DNA from: Verpa conica
Lineage: Eukaryota; Ascomycota; Pezizomycetes; Pezizales; Morchellaceae
Length of the DNA: 64,000 nt
Direction of reading: 5' to 3'
Assembly (NCBI GenBank): GCA_033030425.1
Contig: JAUFSD010000010.1
Location: 558,001-622,000, forward strand
Below, in pieces: positions 1 to 11,670 of this stretch. How positions within the stretch are numbered: the stretch's first letter is position 1; each line of letters opens with the position of its first letter. Made by a program: the position numbers and the translations under genes. The notes beneath the pieces are model-generated. The model saw only the letters and a program-made list of their open reading frames with translations, was not told where the DNA came from and made no database searches.

Positions 1-1328
1 GTTCTGTAATAGTGTGAAAAACCTCAATTGTGGTGTGTTTAGGTGCTTTTACGGTGACATATTACCAGGAACTATATATGTATTAGCCTGTTAAAATTCG
101 ATTCTTATTTTTTTTTTTTTCATTATCGTACATGTATGTCTGTCCATGCTTGCAGCTCGTATCGGTATTGATATGATACGCTCGGATTATTTACATCCCT
201 ATTTAAGGTCATGACAACGAAATTCATCTTAATTCGTGGGGGTTAAAGTAGATTATCAACCAGGTAGTTCAGCTTATCCTGTACATAGAGTTCCTTGTTA
301 TCTATGGTTCGATTATAAATTTTCCGGAAAAACGTTTTTTTTTACTAGGGGGGAGGGGGTTCGATATACGGAGATAGTTCCGCAAATACTCGGGATTGTC
401 ATTCCCGGCGGTAGTGTTGGTTTTTTGCACAGCCTACAATGCCGGTCTTGAGGACTCCGATGTCCGGTGCCGTGTCACAGTAGATTCACGAAAAAAAAAA
501 AATCTTTACCCCTGAATTAACCGCTAAGTTATGGGTTGGACACTTAGGTTGAGGGGGGTTTTTCCGGGTGGGGGGGGGGGGGCTTGAGGCTGTGCTGTTT
601 TATGTATAATTTGGTAAGGTGCTACATCATTGAGAATCACTCGGCATTTGAACTAGCGTTTATGGGTGGGGTCACAGCAGGGTTATGTATGTCTAGTATT
701 ATAGGTTTGTGGAGAAAGGGGAAAAATCCCGTTTTTACAGTACATATTTTAATTATACTGTACTTCGCTTCTGGAATGATGTACACAATGGTGTTCGACT
801 CCGTCTCACGTAATTTTTTGTCTTTGCCAAGTCTTGGCTTTGGCCAAAGAATTGCGACGGCGGCGGGGGGGCCCCACCACGCAACAAGACTCCGCATTTG
901 TTATAGGTTGCACTAGTAAAGGAGCATGTTTAACCTACAAGAGAATAGGCTAAGAATATCGTCACTGTGCAGAAATGATAAGTCTCAGATAACGGGGAAT
1001 GTCTCGACAGGACTACGTAATACTGGTCAACGTTAGAGAATTCGTTGAGATGTGTTTACGCACAGAACAACTAGATACTGAAACGGAGGATTTGGATATA
1101 TGCGATTGTATAGAACTAAAGGTAATTTTAACTAATTAGTTATTCTTGTTATTCTTTGGGGGTATTCTTTGGTAAATTTTCGGACTTTGAGAAGATAAAC
1201 GTTATAAAATCATTTCACGCTAACTAAGACCTATTCCGTGAACACTTCTGCGTAGCGACTGTATTTATGTAATTTTGCCGACGGTTATTCTAATAGTATT
1301 CCTGCTGGGACTCGTGCAGCTTCGGCTA
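1..1328. other. Intergenic, no gene recognised
   Basis: Contains homopolymer runs (T near 108-120, A near 490, G near 573-582) and only short open frames without recognisable protein features. I see no gene, RNA or clear element until the transposon termini that begin at 1329. Confidence 0.5.
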
Positions 1329-2333
1329 CAGTAGACTTCCGTTATAAGAATACGCTTTGGACCGAAATTTCATATTCTTATACAGTGGAGCCTCGATAGT
1401 AGCATACGGTCGGGAGCGGAACTTTGTATGCTTATATCAAGGTTATGCCTTTAATGAGGTAGGCTCGACACCAAGAATATACCTTTTCTTAGTGAAGAAT
1501 TCTAGTTATGGCCTGGTAGGGGGTGTTCTTCTACAACCTAAGGCACCCCCCCAAAAATCGGAATATGTATGGAAAAAATGTGTAAAAAATTAAACTAGTT
1601 ACACCTATCAAATGTACCTATCTTGCATTTATATATGGGAGTGGGGGAACTGTTTATAGCACTGGACTCAGTACTAATTTAAGCATATTGGGCACCAAAA
1701 TCTAAAAGCATATGCTACTAACAAGGTATGCTAATTTTTCCACACACATTTTAAAGGGAACCGCATATCCTATGCTATTTCAAGGTTATGCTACTATCAA
1801 GGTTCCACTGTAAATCACTTACACTTATAGCGCATTGTGGCACAGGCACTAGCAGTGATACTAGTGGTGAGGCAAGGTGTCATCAGTTCGTATAAAACGT
1901 CATCATCTCGTTGGTTAGGTTGACCAACATCCGAATCATCAATCATCTGTGAACGACGAATCAAGCCTACAACATGCATACTCAGGCGTTTAGTAAAAGG
2001 TCGAAGCCTTGCTAATAACATACTAAAAACTGGACACTTAAAATGTTTAGGATAATCAACACCGAATATAATTTCAAAATACCAATCCTAAAGCTATTGC
2101 TTGCTTGCTTGGTGCTAGCTGTCATTGATTTCGCTTAGCCATCTTTATGATCAGTTGTGATTGTTCTTGCCTATAAATGTTTTGTTACCCGTTGCCACAA
2201 AGATTTCGACCCCTTACTAATATAAACGCTAGTAAACGCCCAAGTATAACCTACCGTAAATCGACTATGAGACCGTTTATTCTTATACAGTGGTTATTCT
2301 TATAACGAGTATTCTTATAGCGAAAGTGTACTG
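1329..2333. mobile_element. Outer pogo/mariner-like MITE, TA-flanked
   Basis: The two ends are inverted repeats: the left starts CAGTAGACTTCCGTTATAAG and the right, read on the minus strand, starts CAGTACACTTTCGCTATAAG, with 22 of the first 25 bases matching. Each end is flanked by TA (1327-1328 and 2334-2335), the expected target duplication of Tc1/mariner/pogo transposons. No transposase frame is visible in the roughly 1 kb body, so it is non-autonomous. A second element is nested inside it. Family assignment rests on termini and TA only. Confidence 0.6.
1383..1810. mobile_element. Nested pogo-like MITE, TA-flanked
   Basis: Terminal inverted repeats of about 24 bp: left CAGTGGAGCCTCGATAGTAG and right (minus strand) CAGTGGAACCTTGATAGTAG, both continuing CATA, with two mismatches. 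TA dinucleotides flank both ends (1381-1382, 1811-1812). The 428-bp body has no transposase. CAGTGGARYCT termini with a TA target site are typical of the Fot1/pogo group in fungi. It lies near the left end of the outer element 1329-2333, so it inserted later. Confidence 0.7.
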
Positions 2334-2698
2334 TAGTAAGAGTATACATCGGGACATGGGGAGATGCTTACTCTTACGGTGGTAGACTTATTTGTCATTT
2401 GGTTTAATTAAAAAAACATAAGTTATTATAAATCTATTAGCCGGTGACCTAAGAGAATGGTCATATACATCACAGGGGCTTGCTTTCCGCAAATTAAGAA
2501 ATTTAAACTAATTGCCACCAGATGACCCCTGAGCTCAGGCCGCGGCTACAACCACAGCCTGCAATCTGGGTGTATTTATGTTTTGAAAGCATTTCCGTAG
2601 AGAATTTCTCACATAGCTTCTTGATACTGCCAAGACCCACGATCCAGGGGATTCAACAGAATTTCTAGCAGTGGAGGTTTCAGCGATAAGGGAGCTAG

Positions 2699-2714
2699 TC
2701 ACGTGATTCAGCCA
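2699..2714 (+). promoter_or_regulatory. Shared upstream motif TCACGTGATTCAGCCA (E-box like)
   Basis: An E-box-type CACGTG core 165 bp before the A1 start codon. Nearly the same string, TCACGTGATTCAACCA, precedes A5, and TCATGTGAT variants precede A7 and A8. Recurrence at similar distances in paralogues suggests a conserved promoter element; the binding factor is unknown. Confidence 0.35.
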
Positions 2715-2863
2715 ATAGATTAGAGACTGGGCGCGAGGCGATGGTAGTACTGCGGGGAAGCCGGAAGTCAGCCCTGAGCCTCCAGGAACCTACATCCGAA
2801 CTGAGGGATCCTACTCAACCAATTCATCAGATAATACTGCCCCATCAGTGGCATTAGCGATCC

Positions 2864-5800
2864 ATGGCGGCTTCAATCTCGAACTTTAATGACTACAAGC
2901 TAGAGACGGAATTTCACGGTGACTATGTGGTACACACTACACAAAAATTGGAAAAATCAACTTGGAAGCAGGGAGGGATGATTGGTAGGGGGGCTTTTGG
3001 AAGCGTTTGGCTTCAGGAGAATCAGGGGGGGCAATTGAGGGCTGTCAAGAAGCTGCCTCTAAACTCTTTGCCAAAGGCGGGTTTCTCTCAGGAGCTACTA
3101 GCTTTTGTCAAGTTGAAAGATGTAAGTCTATGAAGTATCTGCATAGTTTATATAATATATATACTTTATTGGGTAACAAGCTAACCCTGGTTTCTTATAG
3201 TACGATCACCTTTTTGTGAAATTTTTGGGTTGGTACGAAGACGCATACGACATATTCTTTGCAATGGAGTACATCAAGGATGGAGACTTGTATGGATACA
3301 TGCTTGCAGACCCGGAAAAGTCAAAACAAAACACCGAAGCAATCACTCGTCAGGTTTTACAGGGCCTTGTAGTCCTCAACGAGGAGAATATTTGCCATCG
3401 CGACTTAAAACCACAGGTTAGCATTTTGAGTTCTTACCTGATTGGTTTCACAAGCAGCTTGTTATTGGCATGCTGGTTCTTATTAGACACTCCTAGACTC
3501 TTCACTTATCCTTTGGGAATAACTTCCACCTACAAGACTATCGTGGCTGATCTCAAACTGACATACGGTGACAATAGAATGTCCTTGTTGCTTCTATCGA
3601 TCCGATATTTGTTAAGATCGCCGACTTTGGTGTGGCCAAACAAACGAAGGACTCCACCGCACGAACCAGGTGGGGAACTGATAATTACCGCGCCCCCGAA
3701 ATACTCGGGTCTCTCCCTTCAAAGCTCCAGAGGCGAAAGATTATCGGGCACGCTTTGGATATATGGTCGCTAGGTTCCATGGTACATGAGCTTTTGACTT
3801 CCCAAACGCCTTTCATGACTACTGGCAGAGGATCTGGTGGAGGACCGGGTGAAGAATCTGGCGAAGACTCTGGATCAGAAACAGGGATTGTAGGGGGGTT
3901 TCCATCGGGACCCATGTTTAACATGAGCTCTTTTTATGAGTATTGTCACGGCAAGATCAAGTTCCCGGCCGAGGCTTTAGAAGAATCCGGCACGACCGAA
4001 GAAGGGATAGCATTTGTGATGAGTCTATTGGTCCCCGACCCGAGAAAACGGCCAACTGCAATCAGCGCCCTACAGAACCCATGGTTGAAAGAACACACGA
4101 GAAACCCGTTCGAGAGCCTAGAAACAACGCTGGGAGAGCCCACAATCGATTGGTTTAGGGATCAGGCCAATATTAGTACTGGCACCAGGATTCGAGTATT
4201 CCATTTAGCTGCCAAGTTAGGTAGAGCCGATGCGGTGTGGATGTTCCTTAGAAACAATGCCAAATTCTATACCAGAACACGTTTCGGCGATGATGGCTAT
4301 ACAGCATTGCAAACAGCCGCTAGTTGTGGGAGTATCGAAGTATGCAAGCTGCTGTTGGACTACAAAGCAAACGTCAATGAGATTCCAAGTGAAAAGGGAG
4401 GTCGAACAGCTTTACAAGCGGCGGCTGGGTGTGGGTATATCGACATTGTCAAACTCCTACTAGACTACAAGGCCGATGTGAATGCTGCGGCAGCAGCGGA
4501 AGATGGGGGTCTGTCAGCCTTACAAGCGGCGGCTAGGGGTGGTCATATCGACATTGTCAAACTCCTACTAGACCACAAGGCCGATGTGAATGCTGCGGCA
4601 GCGGGACATGGCGGTCTGTCAGCCTTACAAGCGGCAGCTGGGGGTGGGTATATCGACATTGTCAAACTCCTACTGGAACACAAGGCCGATGTGAATGCTG
4701 AGGCAGGATATCAGGATCATACAGCTTTACAAGCGGCGGCTAGGGATGGTCATATCGACACTGTCAAACTCCTACTAGACCACAAGGCCGATGTGAATGC
4801 TGCGGGAGGAGATCGCAGTCTGACAGCCCTGCAAGTGGCGGCTTTGAGTGGGTATATCGACATTGTCAAACTCCTACTAGACCACAAGGCCGATGTGAAT
4901 GCTGCGGCAACGAGAGATGGGGGTCTGTCAGCCTTACAAGCGGCGGCTGGGGGTGGGCATATCGACATTGTCAAACTCCTACTAGAACACAAGGCCGATG
5001 TGAATGCTGCGGCAGCAGAATATCAGGGTCAGACAGCATTACAAGCGGCGGCTAGTGGTGGGCATATCGACACTGTCAAACTCCTACTAGACCACAAGGC
5101 CGATGTGAATGCTGCGGCAACAGAATATAAGGGTCAGACAGCCTTACAAGCGGCGGCTGCGGGTGGGCATATCGACATTGTCAAACTCCTACTAGACAAC
5201 GAGGCCTATGTGAATACTACGGCTAGATTTTCAAAGCAGACAGCCTTGCGAGTGGCGGCTAGTGGTGGGCATATCGACACTGTCAAACTCCTACTAGAAC
5301 ACAGGGCCGATGTGAATGCTGAGGCAGGATATCAGGATCATACAGCTTTACAAGCGGCGGCTAGGGATGGTCATATCGACACTGTCAAACTCCTACTAGA
5401 CCACAAGGCCGATGTGAATGCTGCGGCACGAGATAAGACCCTGACAGCCTTGCAAGCGGCTGCTAGGGGCGGGCATACCGACATTGTCAAACTCCTACTA
5501 TACCAAAAGGCCGATGTGAATGCTGAGGCAGGAGATGAGGGTCAGACAGCCTTGCAAGAGGCGGCTGGGGGTGGGCATACCGACATTGTCAAACTCTTAC
5601 TAGACCACAAGGCCGATGTGAATGCTGGGGCACGAGATAAGACCCTGACAGCCTTGCAAGCGGCTGCTAGGGGCGGGCATATCGACATTGTCAAACTCCT
5701 ACTAGACCACAAGGCCGATGTGAATGCTAGGGCACGAGATAAGATCCTGACAGCCTTACAAGCGGCTGCGAGGGGTGGGTATATCGAAATTGTCAAACTC

Positions 5801-8089
5801 TTACTATACAAAAAGGCCAATGTGAATGTTCTGCCAGGAGATAAGGGTTACACAGCCTTACAAGCGGCGGCTAGGGGTGGGCATGCCGACATTGTCAAAC
5901 TCCTACTAGACCACAAGGCCGATGTGAATGCTACGAGAGGATATCGCTGTCTGGCAGCCTTGCGAGTGGCGGCTAGGAGTGGGCATACCGATATTGTCAA
6001 ACTCTTAATAGACTACAAGGCCGATGTGAATGCTGGGGTACGAGATAAGACTCTAACAGCCTTGCAAGCGGCAGCTGGGGGTGGGCATATCGACATTGTC
6101 AAACTCCTACTAGACAACAAGGCCAATGTGAATGCTGAGGCAGGAAATAAGGGTCACACAGCCTTACAAGCGGCGATCAGGGGTGGGCATGCCGACATTG
6201 TCAAACTCCTACTAGACCACAAGGCCGATGTGGATGTGAGAGGAGGTGATGGTCTGACAGGCTTGCAAGCGGCTGCTAAGGGTGGGCATATCGACATTGT
6301 CAAACTCCTACTAGACCACAAGGCCGATGCGAATGTGGCGGGAGGTGATGCTCTGACAGCCTTGGCAGCGGCGGTTGGAGGTGGGCATGCCGACATTGTC
6401 AAACTCCTACTAGACAACAAGGCCGATGTGAATATGAGAAGAGGTGATGCTCCGACAATCTTGCAAGCGGCAGTTGAGGGCGGGCGTATCGATATTGTCA
6501 AACTCCTACTAGATCACAAGGCCGATGTGAATGTGAGAAGAGGTGATGCTCCGACAGCCTTGGGAGCGGCCGTTAGAGGTGGGCATGCCGACATTGTCAG
6601 ACTCCTACTAGACAACAAGGCCGATGTGAATGTGAGAAGAGGTGATGCTCCGACAATCTTGCAAGCGGCGGTTGAGGGTGGGCGTATTGATATTATCAAA
6701 CTCCTACTAGACCACAAGGCCGATGTGAATGCTAAGGCAAGAACTTGGGCTCCGACAGTCTTGCAAGCGGCGGCTGAGGGCGGGCATATCGATATTGTCA
6801 AACTTCTACTAGATCACAAGGCCAATGTGAATGCTGGTATAGCAAGATATGGGGGTCAGACAGCCTTGCAAGCGGCGACTAGGGGTGGGCATATCGACAT
6901 TGTCAAACTCCTACTAGACAACGGGGCCGATGTGAATGATGCGACAGGGGATTGGGGTCAGACAGCCTTGCAGGCGGCGGCTAGGGGTGGGCATATCTAC
7001 ATTGTCAAACTCCTGCTAGACAACGAGGCCGATGTGAATGCTGCTGCTGCGAAATTCAGCGAGGGTCTGACAGCATTACAAGAGGCGGCTGAGGGTGGGC
7101 ATATCCACATTGTCAGACTCCTACTAGAAAATAAGGCAAATGTGAATGCTGCGACAGAGTATGGGGGTCACACAGCCTTGCAAGTGGCGGCTAGGAGTGG
7201 GCATATCGACATTGTCAGACTCCTACTAGAAAATAAGGCAAATGTGAATGCTGCGACAGAACATGGGGGTCATACAGCCTTGCAAGCGGCGGCTAGCAGT
7301 GGGCATATCGACATTGTCAGACTCCTACTAGAAAATAAGGCAAATGTGAATGCTGCGACAGAACATGGGGGTCACACAGCCTTGCAAGTGGCGGCTAGGA
7401 GTGGGCATATCGACATTGTCAAACTCCTGCTAGACAACGAGGCCGATGTGAATGCTTCTGTTGCACAATATAATGGTCAGACAGCCTTACAAGCGGCGGC
7501 TGGGGGTGGGCATATCGACATTGTCAAACTCCTACTAGACTACAAGGCCGATGTGAATGGTCAGGTAGGACGTAAGGGTCATACAGCCTTACAAGCGGCG
7601 GCTGCGGGTGGGTATATCGACATTGTCAAACTCCTACTAGACCACAAGGCCGATGTGAATGCTGGGGTAGGATATGTTTATACAGCTTTACAAGAGGCGG
7701 CTGCGGGTGGGCATATCGACATTGTCAAACTCCTACTAGACTACAAGGCCGATGTGAATGCTGCGGGAAGAAAATATGGGGATAAGATAGTCATAGATCC
7801 GGCGGCTAGTGGTGGGCATGTCGACATTGTCAAACTCCTACTAGACCACAAGGCCGATGTGAATGCTGTAGCAGCAGGATATGGGGGTTATACAGCCTTA
7901 CAAGCGGTGGTTAGGGGTGGGCGTATCGACATTGTCAAACTCCTACTAGACCACAAGGCCGATGTGAATCTTGGAGCGGTAGGGAATATTAGTCCTTTAG
8001 AAATCGCGATTCGGTGTAAGCATACCAACATAGTCAACATGCTGCGGAATAGCGGGGCCGAGGAGGATTTAGATTCAGATTCATATTAA
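2864..8089 (+). CDS. Protein kinase-ankyrin repeat fusion A1 (3 exons)
   Basis: Coding exons 2864-3121, 3201-3416 and 3578-8089; both introns are GT-AG and phase 0; product about 1661 aa. The start is the ATG of MAASISNF, the same start as in A2. The leader holds YKLETEF...YVVH, then an intact kinase: glycine loop GRGAFG (41-46), ATP-binding Lys62, helix C Glu77, HRDLKPQ (152-158) followed by Asn159, DFG (174-176), APE (197-199) and DIWSLG. The kinase ends near residue 330. After a short linker with degenerate repeats come about 36 canonical ankyrin units of 33-35 residues (TALQAAA-GGHIDIVKLLLDHKADVN) and an acidic tail. A Gly/Glu/Ser-rich acidic loop interrupts the C-lobe after the HELLT helix. 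Catalytic residues suggest an active Ser/Thr kinase, with the array as a binding surface. Ligand and substrate are unknown. Confidence 0.9.
4290..7980 (+). repeat. Highly homogeneous 99-105 bp tandem repeat (ankyrin array of A1)
   Basis: Coding tandem repeat of about 36 units. Much of each unit is nearly invariant at DNA level, for example ATCGACATTGTCAAACTCCT. Differences concentrate between the ADVN and TALQ motifs and at a few positions after TALQAAA. Higher-order copies exist: a block of about 109 bp starting at 4697 recurs unchanged at 5318 (621 bp apart), and a two-unit (198 bp) pattern repeats around 6445 and 6643. The pattern fits unequal crossing-over or gene conversion within the array. 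Confidence 0.85.
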
Positions 8090-10142
8090 GACGTAGGAAA
8101 CCTAGCTTCAATAGATATCCTTAGTCACGTGGAGAGGAGTAAGACTTTCGAATATCCTTAGCTGTATCTGGTATACTCCACTAAAAACAAATGAGCTCCT
8201 TCGGTTTTTTTTCCTTCCTAGTTCTCTTTTTCCACTTTTTTTTAGCCTCATTAGTGTATATTTTATTCTCCTTTCTATCCTGATTTTTACACTTTGATAA
8301 CCACTTGAGCGTCTAACTGCGGGGTGTTTTTCTATTCTGGCGATTGATCGATGGGTTTTAGACCTAGAGTTTCTCCTAGTTGCGTATAAATATACTTATG
8401 AATATGGTAAACCTTGCTTAACCTAGAAAAAGACTCAGGGTAACAGGACCCCCAAAGCGATAAGAGTGTTTTAACGCCTAGGAGAAGCCAGCTCTTGTGC
8501 TTTCTAGCTTTAATTTCAGCATTTTGCGGGGTTCGTCACTCTCAGTTTCCTCCAGGTGCTAGGCGGTCGCACAGTCGGTCTAAAAAACATGTGATGTCCT
8601 AAAACACAACTGATACCAATAGAGAAAAGCTTTGTAATAAAACTTGTAGTTGTATTTTCAATAAGTGAGCCACTCGAGGGGGAGAAGTGTATTTCCTTCT
8701 CAATCCTCTTTTAATCTTTTCTTACGAGCTAGCTTAGCTCCCCCTTCTATCTACGTCACTTCATGACTAATCAACAGATAGATCAGTAGTTCGTTTAATT
8801 TATTTTTAGTGTTCTCTCCCGTAGAGGTGGTGTTAGGTGACCTACTGGTCTATTGGTATCCCTAGATAGTAGTCCGAAATTGCTATAATCTACTCTCAAC
8901 TAGAGTGGAACGTTGAATAAACTCTTTTAAAATTACATGCATACATCTAAGTATAAATCTTAGAATGGCTAGCAACAGTTCCTATTAGCAGTCTGACTAT
9001 GGCTGCCTGTCACAACACCCTCAGTTTGGCTGGTATTGTCTTCTCTCGTGGAGGCGAGAGACGATATATCTAACTACTAGTGTGCCAAGGCTTTAGTATA
9101 AGCTACTTGCTGTACTGTAACATGACACTACTTATTAGTGTGTACTCTAGAAACACAGATTTTATGGGGATTTGAAGGATATAAAACTAACTATAATGAT
9201 TAATTGATTAATTAAGTATTAACTCTAGTGCATTGGGTGCATTGAGGAGGGTAAGTTTTTCAAACAGCTCCAGTGATGATATTTTAGGCGTTTTCTAAAG
9301 AATAAAAAAGGTTGGCATTTAACTTGGTTCCTATACTATATATATCTGCCTTCTCCGGTACGGTTTTTTCCCTGGAGTATTTTAGGGGAAGGGTTTGTTT
9401 GGCAGCTATCTTATATACTACTTTACGTTTGATGTATAATAGGTCGCTCGGCGCCTCTTAGATGAGTACTTGAATGGAAGTTCTTCATATGGTAAAATTC
9501 TGTCTCTAATGTGGAAGCTTGAAGTAAAGGAGGAAGGAGTCGTAGGCAACCTAAGCCACTACTTTTGTTCACTCTAAGGATATGTACGGCGGCTACTATA
9601 ACTAAGCACAAGATGCTAAGCCCAGAGTTGCGTATGTAGATACATAGTAAGAAGTGCTCTAGGGCTATCCCTAATACCAGTTGATTATTAGTTAGCTGAA
9701 GGTAGATAGCAGGTAGATATATGTAGCCTTGAATAGACCTCGGATGCTCCGGTCTGGGTAATAGTTTGCACGTACTACGGCAGTAGTCTAGTATTTAAAA
9801 TAACAAGTATAACCTCAACATTATAAAAATCTTTAGCATGATTTAGTAAAATATATACCGGTTGATGCTAATAAATATCGATACTGTTCCGCCCCATTGG
9901 AGCTGCCCAATTGGGACTCTGGTACATGCCGAGCAGCCGGAGTCTCTATACGCACGAGCCTTGGCGCCAAGGCTAATAAACGCTGGGAGGACACGGCTAT
10001 CGGTTCGCTTTCCTACAACATGCGCGCGCGAGAAGGCGCGACTGAATCCAACCTTTTTTTTTTTTTTCGCTCGGGACCTCAGATTTCATACCTAAACTAG
10101 GAAGTCATATTCATTTCACCGACTCAGCGATACAAGCGATTC
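8090..10142. other. Intergenic between A1 and A2, no gene recognised
   Basis: The first 300 bp downstream of A1 resemble the 3' flank of A2: shared are AAACCTAG after the stop, ATCTGGTRTRCT, TCCTTCGGTTTT, and a later TAACCACT-GAG stretch. The remainder is AT-rich with only short open frames lacking recognisable features. A run of T residues lies at about 10050-10065, shortly before the A2 start. Confidence 0.5.
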
Positions 10143-11670
10143 ATGGCGGCCTCAATTTCGAACTTTGATGACTACAGGCTAGAGACGGAGTTTCACGATG
10201 GGTACGTGGTGCATACATTGGAGAAATCGGTATGGAAGCGAGAAGGAATGGTCGGTAGAGGGGCTTCTGGGACTGTTTGGCTTCAGAAAAATCAAGGGGG
10301 ACAACTCAGGGTTGTTAAAATGATACCTCTATACTCTTTGCCAAAAGCGGGATTCTCTCAGGAGCTGTTAACCTTTGTCAAGCTGAGAGGCGTAAGTCTA
10401 TAAATCGACTGTATAACCTATAGAGTGGGTGTTAATTGTGGTTTCTTTTTATAGCACCACAATTATTTTGTCAAGTTTTTTGGCTGGTATAAAAACACGG
10501 ATAACATATTCTTTACAATGGAGTACATCAAGAATGGGGATTCGTATTCATATATGCTCCAAGACCGCCTGAAGGCAAAAGCAGACGCAGCCGAGATCAC
10601 TAGTCAGATTTTACGGGGACTTGAGATCCTCCATAAGGAGCAGATCTGCCACCGAGACCTAAAGCCGCAGGTAAGGCTTCTGGAACTCCGTTAGCATATT
10701 ATCCCGATAAACAAAAACTAAAACAAAAACAAAAACAAAACTATAGAATATCCTTGTCGCTTCTGTTAGCCCAATTTGGGTCAAAATCGCCGACTTTGGA
10801 GTAGCAAAGCAGACAGACAACACCACCGTACGTACCGGATGGGGGACAGATAATTATCGTGCCCCCGAAACTCTCGGTTCACTCCCTCCGAAGCTTCAAA
10901 GACGGAAAATCATCGGCTATGCATTGGACATATGGTCATTAGGCTCCATGGTGCACGAACTTTTGACCTCTCAGATGCCTTTCACTATTACCGACGAATA
11001 TAGCGAAGAATCAGAGGAAGAGACAGGCATCGCCATGGAGTCAGGGCCCAGATTCGACATGGCCACCTTTTTTGCATATGGAAATATCGAGTTTCCCCTG
11101 GAGGCTCTACAAAATTCCGGAGTAGGTGAAGAGGCAATAACTTTTGTTATGGGCCTGCTGCTTCCGAATCCAAAAGAACGGCCGACTGCGACTAGTGCTC
11201 TGCAACACCGATGGCTCCAAAGACCCACAAGCGATTATTTTGAGAGATTTATTACAAATAAAATCTTACAGAATCCATCGCTTATCCTAGAAGCTGCAAT
11301 GAAGGGACATAGCTCAGTTCTTTCACTATTCTTTGGGCCTCCGAGAAGGATACTAATAGGTAGCCGGACCCGGGGAAAGTTATTTCGACTAGCAGCCGAA
11401 GCCGGGCAACTCGAAACGATAAAAATGCTCTTGTACCATAAGGCCGAAGTTGGTGCTCGTGTTGGTGATCAACCGGTGCTGGAATGGGCGGTCCAAGCAG
11501 GACATACAAATACGATTATACTGCTCCTAAAAAGTGTAGAGGTTGATAACAGCAGCTATCGACAAGCCTTTGAATTAGCTGTCAAATCGGGAAATACTAC
11601 CATAGTAAAAGGGTTTTTGAGCAGTAAACTCGGGGTTCACCCCGACAATGAAGATACAGGTTGCAAATAG
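10143..11670 (+). CDS. Kinase A2, ankyrin part cut off by a frameshift
   Basis: Exons 10143-10391, 10455-10670 and 10747-11670, introns at the same positions as in A1. The predicted product is about 462 aa: the MAASISNF leader with YRLETEF, glycine loop GRGASG, ATP-binding Lys (VVKM), HRDLKPQ|N, DFGVAKQ, YRAPE and DIWSLG are all present, so the kinase appears intact. After the kinase come three to four degenerate ankyrin units (LFRLAAEAGQLETIKMLL and following), then TAG at 11668-11670. Homology to the repeat consensus resumes in another frame at about 11661, so one base appears to be missing within the ACAGG-TTGCAA string (expected ACAGCC-TTGCAA). A1 is the closest relative in the window. 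The truncated kinase could still be made, or the locus may be dead. Confidence 0.7.

Noticed and set aside
584..916. Open frame with hydrophobic stretches (MRLCCFMYNL)
   Set aside because: Non-ATG start, overlapped by an antisense frame, no recognisable family, next to low-complexity DNA.
4750..6801. Minus-strand open frames through the A1 array (MSICPPPAAACKAV type), and the same in all other arrays
   Set aside because: They mirror the codon pattern of the plus-strand ankyrin repeats; repeat phase keeps the antisense frame open. No independent coding signal.
4290..7980. CRISPR-like array
   Set aside because: Regular repeats are coding ankyrin units in one frame without unique spacers, in a eukaryotic intron-containing gene.
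9862..10100. Two overlapping short frames before A2
   Set aside because: Overlapping frames ending in a T-tract-derived Phe run; no protein features.
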